Positions 8,065 to 17,543 are shown, numbered from the stretch's first letter. The stretch is DNA of 64,000 nt from an uncultured Eisenbergiella sp. (GCA_910585455.1 CAJUEL010000009.1:60259-124258); one strand, 5' to 3'. A program made the numbers and translations. The notes: generated by a model from the letters alone, not told the origin.

Positions 8065-9180
8065 CTATAAATTATATAAATTTTTTCGCTGCAGCCTGAC
8101 ATTTAAGACAAAGCCTATTCCGATGTACATGCTCAAAAGCGAGCTTAAGCCATAGCTGACAAACGGAAGCGGCAGGCCCGTATTGGGCATCAGCATTGTG
8201 GCGACGGCGATATTCATAAACCCCTGAAATCCGATCAACACCCCCATGCCCGCAGCGATGATCATGCCCGCCGTATCCTTTGCCGACCTGGCAATGGTCA
8301 CACAGCGCATCGCGATCAGAATCAAAAGAATAATGACAAGAGCAGAACCCACAAACCCGAGCTCCTCTCCGATTACCGCGAAAATGAAATCCGTCTGTGG
8401 CTCCGGAAGAAAGTTACCATTCTTCACGGAGGCGATTTCATTGTTGTTTAACCCTTTTCCCCAAAGCTGACCGGAGCCTATGGCCATGACGGAATTGAGC
8501 TGCTGATAAGCCTCCGCATCCGCATATTTCTCCGGATCAAAAAATGCCATAATACGATTCCGCTGATAGTCTTCTATCAGCTCCTGCCCTTCCTGCATGA
8601 CGATCGACAAAAATACCAGGGCTGCCGGGACAATGATGGCAAGAACTCCCCCGATGATCTTCCAGCTCAACCCTCCCACAAAGAAAATGGCACAAAACAG
8701 AATTGCGAAAAGAATCGTTGTGGACAAGTCCGGCTGCTTGTGGATGAGATACAGCGGCACAGCTGCCAGCAGCACGGCGAATGCCAGAACGCGGAAGGTG
8801 TTTAATTTGTCCCTATACTTCATAATAAACTGTGCGTAGAATAAAATCAACAAAATTTTTGCAATATCTGACGGTTGGAAGCGAAAAGCGCCCAAATCGA
8901 GCCATCTCGTCGCCCCGTTCACCGTCGTTCCGAACTGTCTGACCAGCAAAAGAAATCCTACCATGGTAAGCCAGGCCAGCCAGTAAAACTTCAAAACAAA
9001 AGAATAATCCACCATGGAAACCACGAGCATGATGCACAGCCCGGCTGCCATGCCGAAAATCTGTTTACTCTGTACGCTTTCCCTGGCGCTTCCGATTGCC
9101 AGAATGCCGATGACATTCAAGGTGACGACCAAAAGCACCAGAAGAAAGTCGAAATTTCTCAATTTGTACCTTTTAAACAT
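8065..9180 (-). CDS. rodA: Rod-shape peptidoglycan glycosyltransferase RodA (FtsW/RodA/SpoVE family)
   Basis: 371 aa with about ten membrane helices. SEDS-family proteins polymerise lipid II into glycan strands and work with a class B PBP; the partner here is very likely the PBP2-like protein encoded in the same operon. Family motifs: GATRWLDLGAFRFQPSDIAK near residues 88-108, the extracellular FIFAVIGEELGF, and the C-terminal LPFVSYG. The ATG at 9180 has AGGAG five bases upstream. It is assigned to RodA rather than FtsW or SpoVE because of its position with mreBCD, pbp2 and min genes. Confidence 0.92.
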   Translation of the reverse strand: MFKRYKLRNFDFLLVLLVVTLNVIGILAIGSARESVQSKQIFGMAAGLCIMLVVSMVDYSFVLKFYWLAWLTMVGFLLLVRQFGTTVNGATRWLDLGAFRFQPSDIAKILLILFYAQFIMKYRDKLNTFRVLAFAVLLAAVPLYLIHKQPDLSTTILFAILFCAIFFVGGLSWKIIGGVLAIIVPAALVFLSIVMQEGQELIEDYQRNRIMAFFDPEKYADAEAYQQLNSVMAIGSGQLWGKGLNNNEIASVKNGNFLPEPQTDFIFAVIGEELGFVGSALVIILLILIAMRCVTIARSAKDTAGMIIAAGMGVLIGFQGFMNIAVATMLMPNTGLPLPFVSYGLSSLLSMYIGIGFVLNVRLQRKNLYNL

Positions 9181-9195
9181 AAACGCTCCTGTATA

Positions 9196-9468
9196 TCAGG
9201 TGATCTTGTGCAAATCCAGAATCGGGACATTGGCGTAGAGGGAAGGATTTTTGTTTCCCCGCCCCTTCGTGCCCGACTTGCTGATCTGGATTTCCATATT
9301 ATCCGTATCGATCATCATATAGTGGGATATCACTCTGGCGATATCCTGTTTAATCATTTCCATCACTTCGGGAGAACAGTTGACGCGGTCGGAAATCAGC
9401 AATATTTTCAGCCTGTCCTTCGCCACCTCCCGGGAGGATTTGCGTTTTAAGAAATTCGGCAGCCTCAT
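9196..9468 (-). CDS. minE: Cell division topological specificity factor MinE
   Basis: 90 aa, usual length. The N-terminal basic amphipathic segment (residues 2-12) targets the membrane. The helix AKDRLKILLISDRV (about 16-29) is the MinD-stimulating contact region, and the rest is the dimerisation domain. MinE drives MinCD oscillation by triggering MinD ATP hydrolysis. Its ATG overlaps the minD stop (ATGA), with GGAGGG six bases upstream. Having MinE and SepF in the same region fits Clostridia that use MinE-based placement. Confidence 0.95.
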   Translation of the reverse strand: MRLPNFLKRKSSREVAKDRLKILLISDRVNCSPEVMEMIKQDIARVISHYMMIDTDNMEIQISKSGTKGRGNKNPSLYANVPILDLHKIT

Positions 9469-10271
9469 ACCCTTCCCTCCTGACTTTTATGAAAAATTCC
9501 CGTTACCCTTGTCCAGAAGGAAATGGTCTGCTCCAGATCCAGATAAGGAATTTCCTGTCCCAGAATCCGCATGCAAATATTTTTATATGCTTTGCCTGCA
9601 AGCGTATGGTTGCCCACCAGCGGTTCTCCCTGATTGGTTGCAATCACCACATTTTCGTCGTCCGGCACCACGCCGATGAGCCCGACGGAAAGAATATCGA
9701 CCACGTCCTCCACAGTCATCATGTCCCCGCGCCTTACCATATCATAGCGCATCCGGTTGATCACAAGATCGATCTGTTCAAAGCTGTTCGCCTCCAAAAG
9801 ACCGATGATGCGGTCCGCATCCCGGATGGCGGATACCTCCGGCGTCGTCACCACCAGCGCCCGGTCCGCACCGGCAATGGCATTTTTAAAGCCCTGCTCG
9901 ATTCCCGCGGGACAATCCAGCAAAATGTAGTCGAACTGATCCCGAAGCTGTTCGATGAGCTTTTTCATCTGGCTTTCGTTGACAGCCGACTTATCCCTCG
10001 TCTGCGCGGAGGGAAGCAGATACAGCCCGGCATAACGTTTATCCCGGATGAGCGCCTGCTTGATCCGGCATTTGCCTTCCACCACATCGACCAGGTTATA
10101 GACGATCCGGTTTTCCAGCCCCATGACCACATCCAGGTTTCTCAGACCGATATCCGTATCGATCAGCACCACCTTTTTGCCGGAAGCTGCAAGACCGGTT
10201 CCAACGTTTGCGGTCGTAGTGGTCTTTCCTACGCCGCCTTTTCCTGAGGTAATGACAATTACTTCACTCAT
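9465..10271 (-). CDS. minD: Septum site-determining ATPase MinD
   Basis: 268 aa. The deviant Walker A motif KGGVGKTT (residues 11-18) and switch regions DTDIGLRNLDVVMG and LLDCPAGIEQGF define the ParA/MinD family. ATP-bound MinD dimerises on the membrane and recruits MinC or MinE. The C-terminus ends in a charged and hydrophobic stretch (about 250-265) that could serve as the membrane-targeting helix. GGAGG lies eight bases before the ATG at 10271. It lies between minC and minE, overlapping minE by 4 bases. Confidence 0.96.
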   Translation of the reverse strand: MSEVIVITSGKGGVGKTTTTANVGTGLAASGKKVVLIDTDIGLRNLDVVMGLENRIVYNLVDVVEGKCRIKQALIRDKRYAGLYLLPSAQTRDKSAVNESQMKKLIEQLRDQFDYILLDCPAGIEQGFKNAIAGADRALVVTTPEVSAIRDADRIIGLLEANSFEQIDLVINRMRYDMVRRGDMMTVEDVVDILSVGLIGVVPDDENVVIATNQGEPLVGNHTLAGKAYKNICMRILGQEIPYLDLEQTISFWTRVTGIFHKSQEGRV

Positions 10272-10321
10272 GTAAAAAACCTCCGAATATGAAATATTTG
10301 TCCCCCAAACAAGCAGGTATG

Positions 10322-11002
10322 TCAGATCAGCTCATTCAGTAATTCATTTGTAATCGCCTTCGTATGTACCTCTCCATTTTCCACGACAGCGATCTGCGGC
10401 TGTGTCTTTTTCATCCGCGGCTGCCACCTGGATTTTTCCTTTGCTTTATATTTGAACGCTCCGATTTTACATTTCTGCGGAGCCATTTCAAGCGCTACGA
10501 TAAAATGTCCTTCCTCCATATCTCCGCCGGCATAGGCATTTCCGGATAACCTGCCGATCACGATGATGTCCCGTGCGGATATCACACTGCAGCCTTGCTC
10601 CACATCGCCTATGATGACGATGCTTCCTTCCGTTTCCAGAATCTGGCCGTTATGTAAATTTCCCCGGTAAAACTGAGCGCCGTTTTCCTCTGCCTTCGGA
10701 AAATAGCGTTCAAAGGATTCCATCGCTTCCTTAAACTGCGATTCCTTTTCCGGATCCTTTCCCACCACGCAGATAATGTGAAGATTGGTATTACAGCTGA
10801 TCGCATCCACAAGGGCGTTTTCTTCTTCATCGCTTAAGCTTCTTCCTTCGAAGGATACGGCGACCCTCGCCTCGCCGAAAAACCTGGCGCCTTCCCGGAA
10901 TTTGCCGGAAACCTCCAAAAGAAGCTGGTCAAATGCGAGGGATTCATCCAGATAAACGGCAATTCCACCCTTGTAGCTCTTTATGACAACCGGATTACTC
11001 AT
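10322..11002 (-). CDS. minC: Septum site-determining protein MinC
   Basis: 226 aa. An N-terminal FtsZ-inhibitory domain (about residues 5-100) is followed by the C-terminal beta-helix, recognisable by YRGNLHNGQILETEGSIVI and GDVEQGCSVISARDIIVIGRLSGNAYAG in sequence (residues about 115-175). It blocks FtsZ polymers away from mid-cell when recruited by MinD. The start context is odd: AGGAG is 14 bases from the ATG at 11002, and a two-codon ATG-ATT-TGA lies between, at 11012-11004. It follows pbp2 by 27 bases. Confidence 0.93.
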   Translation of the reverse strand: MSNPVVIKSYKGGIAVYLDESLAFDQLLLEVSGKFREGARFFGEARVAVSFEGRSLSDEEENALVDAISCNTNLHIICVVGKDPEKESQFKEAMESFERYFPKAEENGAQFYRGNLHNGQILETEGSIVIIGDVEQGCSVISARDIIVIGRLSGNAYAGGDMEEGHFIVALEMAPQKCKIGAFKYKAKEKSRWQPRMKKTQPQIAVVENGEVHTKAITNELLNELI

Positions 11003-11029
11003 ATCAAATCATGACTCTCCTTTCCCTCT

Positions 11030-13921
11030 TTAGTCCCCTGTGCCGTCAAGCGCTTCCACGGCAAGCGCCGCCTGCGACTGCGTCAGCGCGTCGTTTTCGT
11101 CCAGGTCATAGTAATAGGTCAGGACCTGTTTGGAAAGCTGTGCCGCATAACCGGAGGAATACCCGTTTGCGATGCGGATTGCCATGGCGATCTCCGGATT
11201 CTCAAAGGGCGCATAGCCCACAAACAGCCCGTGGTTCGGACGGCTTTTATCTTCCTCTGCTGTGCCTGTTTTTCCGGCGACCGCAATCGGAAAATCCTGA
11301 TAATATTTTTTGCTCTCTACCACGCCGCGCATGCCGGTGTGAATGGCGTCCCAATAAGCCTGCGGCAGCTCCACCCTGTTGCGGACCTGCGCCTGATAAT
11401 CCTTTAACAGATTGCCCGTATGGTCCGTTACCCGGTCCAGCAGCGTCAGATCATAGCAGGTGCCGCTGTTTGCGACAGTTGTCACATAGCGGGCAAGCCC
11501 GACGGTGGTAAAGTTATTGTTTCCCTGCCCGATCGCGGATACGGAAGCCAGATCTGTGGAAACCTCCGGATCGGACTCTTCTATTTCAATGCCGGATTTC
11601 TCCGTCAATCCGTAAAGGTCCGCATAATAAGTCAGCTTTTCATTTCCCAGATCCGGATCAAACCGTTCCCCGTCCAGGCCGAGCTGATAACCGATCTCGT
11701 AGAAATAGACGTTGCAGGACTCCGTAATGGCCTGACTCAGATTCAGATTGCCATGGCCGGAACGCTTCCAGCATCGCGGCTGGTAATCCGTAAAGCGCGT
11801 AAATATTCCCTCGCATTCAATCTTGTCCGACAGGGTGACCACATTTTCCATCAACGCCGCCGTCGCGGACACCATCTTATAGGTGGAGCCGGGCGCTGAT
11901 TTCATCTGTGTCGCGTAATTCCACATCGGTCTGGACATATCTTCCCCGCTGATGATGCTCGCATAATAATCGCTGTCTATTCCGTTTGCCAGACGGTTAT
12001 TATCATAGCTGGGATAGCTCACAAGCGCTTTCACATCTCCCGTATTCACATCCGTAATCACGCAGGAAGCGGAAAACGGATCCAGCGCAAGCTGCGCCGG
12101 CGTGATCTCCAGATTCCGGATCAGCCCAACCATGAAGGAAAAAGAAGAAATCACATTGTTTTTCAGTTCCTGAATCCGTTTCTCGCTGGGATTTATGATA
12201 TCCTGCTCAATCAAAAGCATGCATACCTGTTTCCCGGAGATGCGGTCCTGCTCAATCATATATTGAAAAATCTTTTTGTCAAAGGCGCGGCAGTCCAGCT
12301 CTTCTATAATGTAATCCACCAGATGACTGTAAACCTCTGTAGAATCCACGTACCTGCCATTCACATCTATTTTGGTCACATCGACCCAGTTTTTGGAAAT
12401 CGCATACTCCAGATATTCCCGGATACTGATGATCTCCTCTGTCGTCCAGTCAATATAGGTTTCATCCCGCGCATCCACGCCGGTCAAAATACCGCCCTCG
12501 GCTGTCAAAAGCGTGTTGACGATATAGCTTTCATATACCTGATATTCCTCCGGCATCTGGTTATAGGGCGTGCTGCCGGTCATGAGCTCTTCCCGCAGGG
12601 CAGACATCACTTCCTCTTTCTTCTGCACATAAGCCTGATAGACCTCCGCCTGCACCTCGTCCGCGGAGGCGCGGGCAAGTCTGGAAATATCGATCACACC
12701 GTTGGTAAACAGGGCGGCATACACATCGTCAATGGGAATTTTCAAATTGGCGCTGGTGACATCGGTGGGATCATAATTTTTCACATTGATGATCTTGTCC
12801 ACCAAAATGCCTGCCACAAACTTTTCCAGGATATTGTAGACCGCCGCCTGCAGACCGGAATCGATCGTGATATACACATCCTTTCCGGCCATCGGCTCTT
12901 CCCGGTCCTTTGTCTCGATTTCTCTGCCCATGCGGTCCACCAGCACCGTCTCATGCCCTTTGATGCCCTGCAGATATTCTTCCATATATTTTTCAATGCC
13001 GGATTTTCCCACGATATCATTGCGTTCGTATTCTCCGGTATCCGGCGCCCGTTCCACGCCGTCCATGCCCTCATCGCTATTGAGTGCGGCAAGCTCGTCC
13101 GTGGATATTTTGCCGGTATAGCCGATGATATGGGAATAATATGGACCGTCCGTATATTTGCGGATGGTGTCCGTGGCGATCTCAATTCCTGCCAGCTCTT
13201 CATTGTTTTCCTTGATCATCGCCACCGTCTCCTCGGAAACATCCGTGGCAATGGTGATGGGAATATAACGCTGATAGCCGGTAACAGCCATATTATAACG
13301 AATTGTGATGATCTCCAGAAACTCTTCCTTTTCATACCCGAGACCGGGCACAAAGCTGTCCTCGTCAGACGGATCCGAACGCTCGCCTATGCCGTAACGG
13401 GTACCAAGCTGTTCCATCACATCGTCCGCCGTGGCATTTTTTTCAATTTCCTTTAAATCACCGATTCTGGCATGGCCATATACGTCGGCAAGAAAGCGAA
13501 GCAGCCTGGTACCGCTCACATCGAAAGCGAAATTGCCGTTTTCATTGAGATAAATATTAAAATCACAGCTTAGCTTGTCCCCGTTTTCGTGAAGAATGGA
13601 AAGCACCTTTTTTAACGCCGCGTTTTTTGCCGCGGTTCCCTTGCTGCCGGTATCGTATACATCCTCGATCGTGACCGAATTGGAAAGCTCGTTATAAGCC
13701 AGCAAAACGCCGTTGCAGTCAAAAATATTGCCCCTGGTGCTGGCGACGGAACGCTCCTTTTCGATTTTCAGCTCCAGCTCCAGCTGTCTGTCCGCGCCCT
13801 CCACAATCTGCAGCTGAAAAATCCGGTTGATCATCAGATAGGCCAGCAGACCGAACACGATGTATAAAAAGAAGGTTCTGGAATTTATGAAGTTCAGGAA
13901 ATATTTCAGTTTTTTAAGCAA
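11030..13921 (-). CDS. mrdA: Penicillin-binding protein 2 (class B transpeptidase), enlarged
   Basis: 963 aa, considerably longer than the ~600-700 aa usual for PBP2. One N-terminal membrane anchor (about residues 14-36) is followed by the dimerisation domain, then an extra mostly helical segment of about 200 residues (roughly 370-590), and the transpeptidase domain. The catalytic SxxK is STYK at about 678-681, SxN is SCN in ITESCNVYFYEIG, and KTG is in AGKTGTAEE at about 884. It cross-links peptidoglycan during elongation with RodA. The start is TTG at 13921, ten bases after GGGAG, directly abutting the mreD stop. The insertion is probably lineage-specific; its role is unknown. Confidence 0.93.
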   Translation of the reverse strand: MLKKLKYFLNFINSRTFFLYIVFGLLAYLMINRIFQLQIVEGADRQLELELKIEKERSVASTRGNIFDCNGVLLAYNELSNSVTIEDVYDTGSKGTAAKNAALKKVLSILHENGDKLSCDFNIYLNENGNFAFDVSGTRLLRFLADVYGHARIGDLKEIEKNATADDVMEQLGTRYGIGERSDPSDEDSFVPGLGYEKEEFLEIITIRYNMAVTGYQRYIPITIATDVSEETVAMIKENNEELAGIEIATDTIRKYTDGPYYSHIIGYTGKISTDELAALNSDEGMDGVERAPDTGEYERNDIVGKSGIEKYMEEYLQGIKGHETVLVDRMGREIETKDREEPMAGKDVYITIDSGLQAAVYNILEKFVAGILVDKIINVKNYDPTDVTSANLKIPIDDVYAALFTNGVIDISRLARASADEVQAEVYQAYVQKKEEVMSALREELMTGSTPYNQMPEEYQVYESYIVNTLLTAEGGILTGVDARDETYIDWTTEEIISIREYLEYAISKNWVDVTKIDVNGRYVDSTEVYSHLVDYIIEELDCRAFDKKIFQYMIEQDRISGKQVCMLLIEQDIINPSEKRIQELKNNVISSFSFMVGLIRNLEITPAQLALDPFSASCVITDVNTGDVKALVSYPSYDNNRLANGIDSDYYASIISGEDMSRPMWNYATQMKSAPGSTYKMVSATAALMENVVTLSDKIECEGIFTRFTDYQPRCWKRSGHGNLNLSQAITESCNVYFYEIGYQLGLDGERFDPDLGNEKLTYYADLYGLTEKSGIEIEESDPEVSTDLASVSAIGQGNNNFTTVGLARYVTTVANSGTCYDLTLLDRVTDHTGNLLKDYQAQVRNRVELPQAYWDAIHTGMRGVVESKKYYQDFPIAVAGKTGTAEEDKSRPNHGLFVGYAPFENPEIAMAIRIANGYSSGYAAQLSKQVLTYYYDLDENDALTQSQAALAVEALDGTGD

Positions 13922-14455
13922 TTATTCGATACTCCCTCTGTCTGTCTTCTCCACCCTTTTGCTGATCCACAAAAAAAGCGGATAAAACACAAATGCGATG
14001 ACGATGGTATAAACTGCCTCCGGCAGCATAATATGTACAAAATAGTACCGGATGTCCAGCCTTGCACGGAATAAAAACATAACGATATAGCAGCAGAAAT
14101 TAATCGCCAGATCAGATGCTGTAATCATTAAAAGCGGAAATGTGATGTCCTCCGGATAAAACAGCTGCTCAAATTTTCCGTTCAGATACCCGCACAGAAG
14201 ATACAGCAATGCGAAAAAGCCGATCATATCGCCGTTTCCTGTCGCGCCGCCATATGCCGAAAAAATGTCCAGCAAAAATCCGCATGCAAAGCCGGTTATC
14301 ATGCCAGGTATCTCTCCGTGCATAAATCCGCAGGATGCCACTAAAATGACCAGCAGGTTCGGAATGATCCCGCCAAAGGCAAACCAGTGGCAGACGCTCG
14401 TCTGCAGAAGGAAACAGAAAAGCACCAGAAGTCCTGTCACGATGACTCTCTTCAT
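13922..14455 (-). CDS. mreD: Rod shape-determining protein MreD
   Basis: 177 aa with five to six predicted membrane helices. MreD is an integral membrane component of the elongasome that modulates MreC and PBP2. Sequence conservation is low in this family, so the assignment rests on size, hydrophobicity, motifs such as GFACGFLLDIFSAY and its place between mreC and pbp2. AAAGGAG lies five bases before the ATG at 14455. It ends directly against the TTG start of pbp2. Confidence 0.92.
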   Translation of the reverse strand: MKRVIVTGLLVLFCFLLQTSVCHWFAFGGIIPNLLVILVASCGFMHGEIPGMITGFACGFLLDIFSAYGGATGNGDMIGFFALLYLLCGYLNGKFEQLFYPEDITFPLLMITASDLAINFCCYIVMFLFRARLDIRYYFVHIMLPEAVYTIVIAFVFYPLFLWISKRVEKTDRGSIE

Positions 14456-14467
14456 AGATGCTCCTTT

Positions 14468-15340
14468 CTACTCTTTTATCTGCTGTTTTACTTCCATCAC
14501 CACCAAAACCTCTTCCAGATGGTAAAAATCAGCAGCGGGCATCAGATAGCCGCTTTTTGTCAGATTGTCCGAGGTTGTGTTGACGGAGCTGATGTAACCA
14601 ATCAAAATACCCGGCATATATTTGTCGCTGATATTGCTGGTAACCACCTTATCCCCGACGGACACCCTGTTATTTTTATCGGTAAGCTGGCTAAAGCGGA
14701 TCAATCCGTCCGTTTTCAGGGACTGTAAGTCGCCGGAGACCACCATATTTTCCGAGGAAGCGAGCACTGTGGCGCTCACGTTGCTCGTGTCGTTGATGAT
14801 GGACTGCACCTTGGCATAATTGGGGCCGACGGACACCACTCTGCCGACCAGACCGCTTCCTGCCATCACATTACAGTCCACCTGGATGCCATCCTCTTCT
14901 CCCTTATCGATAACAAAAGAGTAAAACCAGTTATCTCCTTCATTCGCGATGACCCGTGCCCCGACCTTTTCATAATCGGCATAGGCCTGATCGAGCTCAT
15001 AGAGGCTGCGCAGATTATTCAGTTCATACCGGTCCTGCTGCAGCCGGTTATTCTCCAGCGTGAGCGCGTCGATCTGCTGTCTTAGTTCCTCGTTTTCAAG
15101 CATCACATCTTCCAGCAGCGCAAACTGCGCTTTCCGGTCGGAGAAATATCCTCCAACCGTCGCGATTCCTCTTTGAAACGGAACCACGACAGCGCCGGCA
15201 ACGTTCTTTAAGGGACCGTCAAATACCGACGTCCGGAAGGTAAAAATCATCAGACAGACGCATAATCCTGCGAGAGCCAGCAGAAGATATTTGCTGGATA
15301 TCGTAAACTTTTTTCGTTTCTTTTTGATAACAGGACTCAT
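14468..15340 (-). CDS. mreC: Rod shape-determining protein MreC
   Basis: 290 aa. A basic N-terminus, one membrane helix (about residues 17-37), a coiled coil (about 70-105, LENEELRQQIDALTLENN) and a beta-rich extracellular domain match MreC. It scaffolds PBP2/RodA and links them to MreB. Family signatures include DNWFYSFVIDKGEEDGI and GLVGRVVSVGPNYAKVQSI. Its ATG overlaps the mreB stop codon (ATGA), indicating translational coupling. Confidence 0.94.
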   Translation of the reverse strand: MSPVIKKKRKKFTISSKYLLLALAGLCVCLMIFTFRTSVFDGPLKNVAGAVVVPFQRGIATVGGYFSDRKAQFALLEDVMLENEELRQQIDALTLENNRLQQDRYELNNLRSLYELDQAYADYEKVGARVIANEGDNWFYSFVIDKGEEDGIQVDCNVMAGSGLVGRVVSVGPNYAKVQSIINDTSNVSATVLASSENMVVSGDLQSLKTDGLIRFSQLTDKNNRVSVGDKVVTSNISDKYMPGILIGYISSVNTTSDNLTKSGYLMPAADFYHLEEVLVVMEVKQQIKE

Positions 15341-16350
15341 TTACCCATCCCTTCAATGGCATATGCGACAGATTTATAATTATCGTCCTTTAAAATGCGG
15401 GAAATTCCCAGTACAACGCTTTCCACCGGGCGTTCCGCCTGATTTACCCGCAGGCCCGTCGCCTTTTGCATGAGTCCGGAAAGGCGGGCGATCTGGGATG
15501 CCCCGCCGGTCAGATACAGACCGTGCCGGAAAATATCCGCGCCCAGCTCAGGCGGCGTGCGCTCCAGAATCACCTTGACGCTGTCGATGATCGTGTTGAA
15601 ATGCTCTTCCAGACACTGATCGATCAGGTCGGTGGGAATCTCTCTTTCCACAGGAAGGCCGACCACAATATCCCTGCCGTAAACGACAGCGCCCCTTCCT
15701 TCCTCCTCCAGACTGCCCAGGGATTTCTTAATGCCCTCGGCGGTTTTTTGTCCGATTAAAAGATTGTATTCCTTGCGGACTGCCTGCCGGATGGCTTCGT
15801 CAAATTTCAATCCACCGGTCTTGATCAGACGGCTTAGGACAATGCCGCCCAGAGAAAGAATGGATACCTCCGTCGTGTCATAGCCGATATTGACCACAAG
15901 GACACCCTGAGAATTCTTCACGTCAATATCCATCCCCAGGCCGTCCGCCACCGCCTTCTCCACGACCATAATCTTCTTCGCTTTGACGTTGGCATCCTTG
16001 ATCAGGTCATAAAACGCCCTTTTTTCCACCTCCGTGATATCCGTAGGAACCGCGATATAGAAATCCGCAGGCTTTAAATTCCCCTTTGAAATATCCGTAA
16101 TAAAAAGCCGTACCAGATCCTCCATATTTTTGATGTCCGCAATCACGCCATTGCACAGCGGATAGCTGATCTGGATGTTGGAGGGCGCTTTTTCATACAT
16201 TTCATAGGCGGAATTGCCATATGCGAAAATGCTCTTTTTATTGGCGATGGCGATCATGTTCTTTTCAATCATGATCGAATCGTCGGACATGCTGTAAATC
16301 TTGATATTGCTCGTTCCCAAATCAATTCCAAACGCGTTGCCTTGCACCAT
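15337..16350 (-). CDS. mreB: Rod shape-determining protein MreB (bacterial actin)
   Basis: 337 aa. Actin-fold ATPase with phosphate 1 motif GIDLGTSNIKIYS (residues 8-20), connecting and phosphate 2 motif NIGYDTTEVSILSLGG, and adenosine motif LYLTGGASQIARL. It forms curved filaments that direct elongation machinery. The N-terminal phosphate loop is somewhat divergent from typical MreB (GTANTLVY), so it may be an Mbl/MreBH-like paralogue. Its position first in mreBCD-pbp2-min supports the core role. GGAG is six bases before the ATG at 16350. radC ends 16 bases upstream. Confidence 0.92.
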   Translation of the reverse strand: MVQGNAFGIDLGTSNIKIYSMSDDSIMIEKNMIAIANKKSIFAYGNSAYEMYEKAPSNIQISYPLCNGVIADIKNMEDLVRLFITDISKGNLKPADFYIAVPTDITEVEKRAFYDLIKDANVKAKKIMVVEKAVADGLGMDIDVKNSQGVLVVNIGYDTTEVSILSLGGIVLSRLIKTGGLKFDEAIRQAVRKEYNLLIGQKTAEGIKKSLGSLEEEGRGAVVYGRDIVVGLPVEREIPTDLIDQCLEEHFNTIIDSVKVILERTPPELGADIFRHGLYLTGGASQIARLSGLMQKATGLRVNQAERPVESVVLGISRILKDDNYKSVAYAIEGMGK

Positions 16351-16366
16351 ACCTTTCTCCTTCCAT

Positions 16367-17083
16367 TTATAAAAGCCCCGCTTCCTGAAAGCTGAAATAT
16401 CCCTGCTCGCTCACTATGATGTGATCCATCAACAGAAGCTGCATCATCTCTCCAAGTCCGGCAAGCTTTTTTGTCAGATCGGCATCCTCCCGGCTGGGGG
16501 TCACATCACCGCTGGGGTGATTGTGGACCAGCATGAAAAACACCGCCTGGTATTTTAACGCCTGTAAAAATATTTCCCTGGGGGATACAAGCGCGCTGTT
16601 GACGGTTCCGATGGAAAGAACCATCTCGTGAATCAGCCTTCCTTTTCCGTCCAGCAATAATAGCACGGTTTTCTCCACATCCATGCCATCTCCCGCAAAC
16701 AGCGGGCGGCAATATCTGGCTGCCGCTTCCGGTCCGGGAAACGCTTTCAGCTCGATGCGCTGTCCCAGCGCGATCCGTTTTGCCAGCTCCGTCACGCATA
16801 AAATGCGCACCGCCTTGACCTCGCCGATGCCCCGCACCTTTTGCAGCTGAGAGGCAGACAGGCTGGAAAGTCCTGAAAGCCCCCTTCTGGCTCCCGCCGG
16901 CAGCGCCAGAATCCGTTCCGCCAGGGCTAACGCCGGACAATCCCTGTGCGCCTGCGGCGCATCCTGGTCCGGAAGCGGTCCTGTGCGCAGTAAAATCGCC
17001 AAAAGCTCTGCATCCGTTAAGGATTCTGCCCCCTTTTGCAGAAATTTTTCATAAGGGAGCTCATTGTGTAATTCTTTTTCCAT
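16367..17083 (-). CDS. radC: RadC/UPF0758 family protein with JAB/MPN domain
   Basis: 238 aa. An N-terminal helix-hairpin-helix region (about residues 60-100, LQKVRGIGEVKA) precedes the JAB-type metal site HNHPSGDVTPSREDADLT (about 185-203), where the two His and the Asp would bind zinc. The molecular function remains uncertain; the historical link to DNA repair is not well supported. GGAGG is seven bases before the ATG at 17083. RadC next to mreB is a widely conserved neighbourhood. Confidence 0.93.
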   Translation of the reverse strand: MEKELHNELPYEKFLQKGAESLTDAELLAILLRTGPLPDQDAPQAHRDCPALALAERILALPAGARRGLSGLSSLSASQLQKVRGIGEVKAVRILCVTELAKRIALGQRIELKAFPGPEAAARYCRPLFAGDGMDVEKTVLLLLDGKGRLIHEMVLSIGTVNSALVSPREIFLQALKYQAVFFMLVHNHPSGDVTPSREDADLTKKLAGLGEMMQLLLMDHIIVSEQGYFSFQEAGLL

Positions 17084-17128
17084 ATAGGTTCCTCCGCTCC
17101 TTCTCCCCAGAAGAACGGCGGCATATGC

Positions 17129-17377
17129 TCATATCACCCTGTAGACGAAAAGGGCGACGATGATTCCCAGAATGCTGGCGATGGTGATGCGGATCGTAAA
17201 AGCGAAGGTGATGCTCAATATGCCCAGATCCAGAATCACCGGACTGCTAAGCCCGAAGGTCTGTCCGAAATTCAGAAAGGAATCCGGAGCCATGTTTCCC
17301 AAAAATCCGCCCAGCACGATGCCCGCAAGTATCAAAAGCAGGCATGTCCAGCTATTCTTTCCCACTACTTTTTTCAT
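17129..17377 (-). CDS. DUF4321 small membrane protein
   Basis: 82 aa with two membrane helices (about residues 9-30 and 50-80) flanking a short loop. The pattern AGIVLGGFLGN and the terminal helix with TFAFTIRITIASILGIIVAL match small clostridial DUF4321 proteins commonly found beside radC and mreB. Function unknown; the context suggests envelope or shape. AGGG is nine bases before the ATG at 17377. It probably starts the mre operon transcript. Confidence 0.85.
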   Translation of the reverse strand: MKKVVGKNSWTCLLLILAGIVLGGFLGNMAPDSFLNFGQTFGLSSPVILDLGILSITFAFTIRITIASILGIIVALFVYRVI

Positions 17378-17543
17378 ACTTTTTATCCCTTGTCCTCATG
17401 AACTTCTACCATCTTATCATATTTCCCGCATCCTGTATAGAAACAAAAACTTAATTTTTTCGCACCGTTCGACAAAATCGGCGCGGCAGACAGCAAAAGG
17501 AAATGATTTTTGCCGTTTGCTGTAAAATCCTGCGGGAAACGCA

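Noticed and set aside
12263..13456. 397-codon plus-strand reading frame opposite pbp2
   Set aside because: It is the antisense shadow of a well-supported PBP2 gene. It has no ribosome binding site or recognisable domain and a composition typical of reverse-strand frames.
17430..17543. Terminator after the methionine gamma-lyase-like gene
   Set aside because: ACAGCAAA and TTTGCTGT can pair around a long loop, but no U-run follows on the minus strand. Too weak to call.
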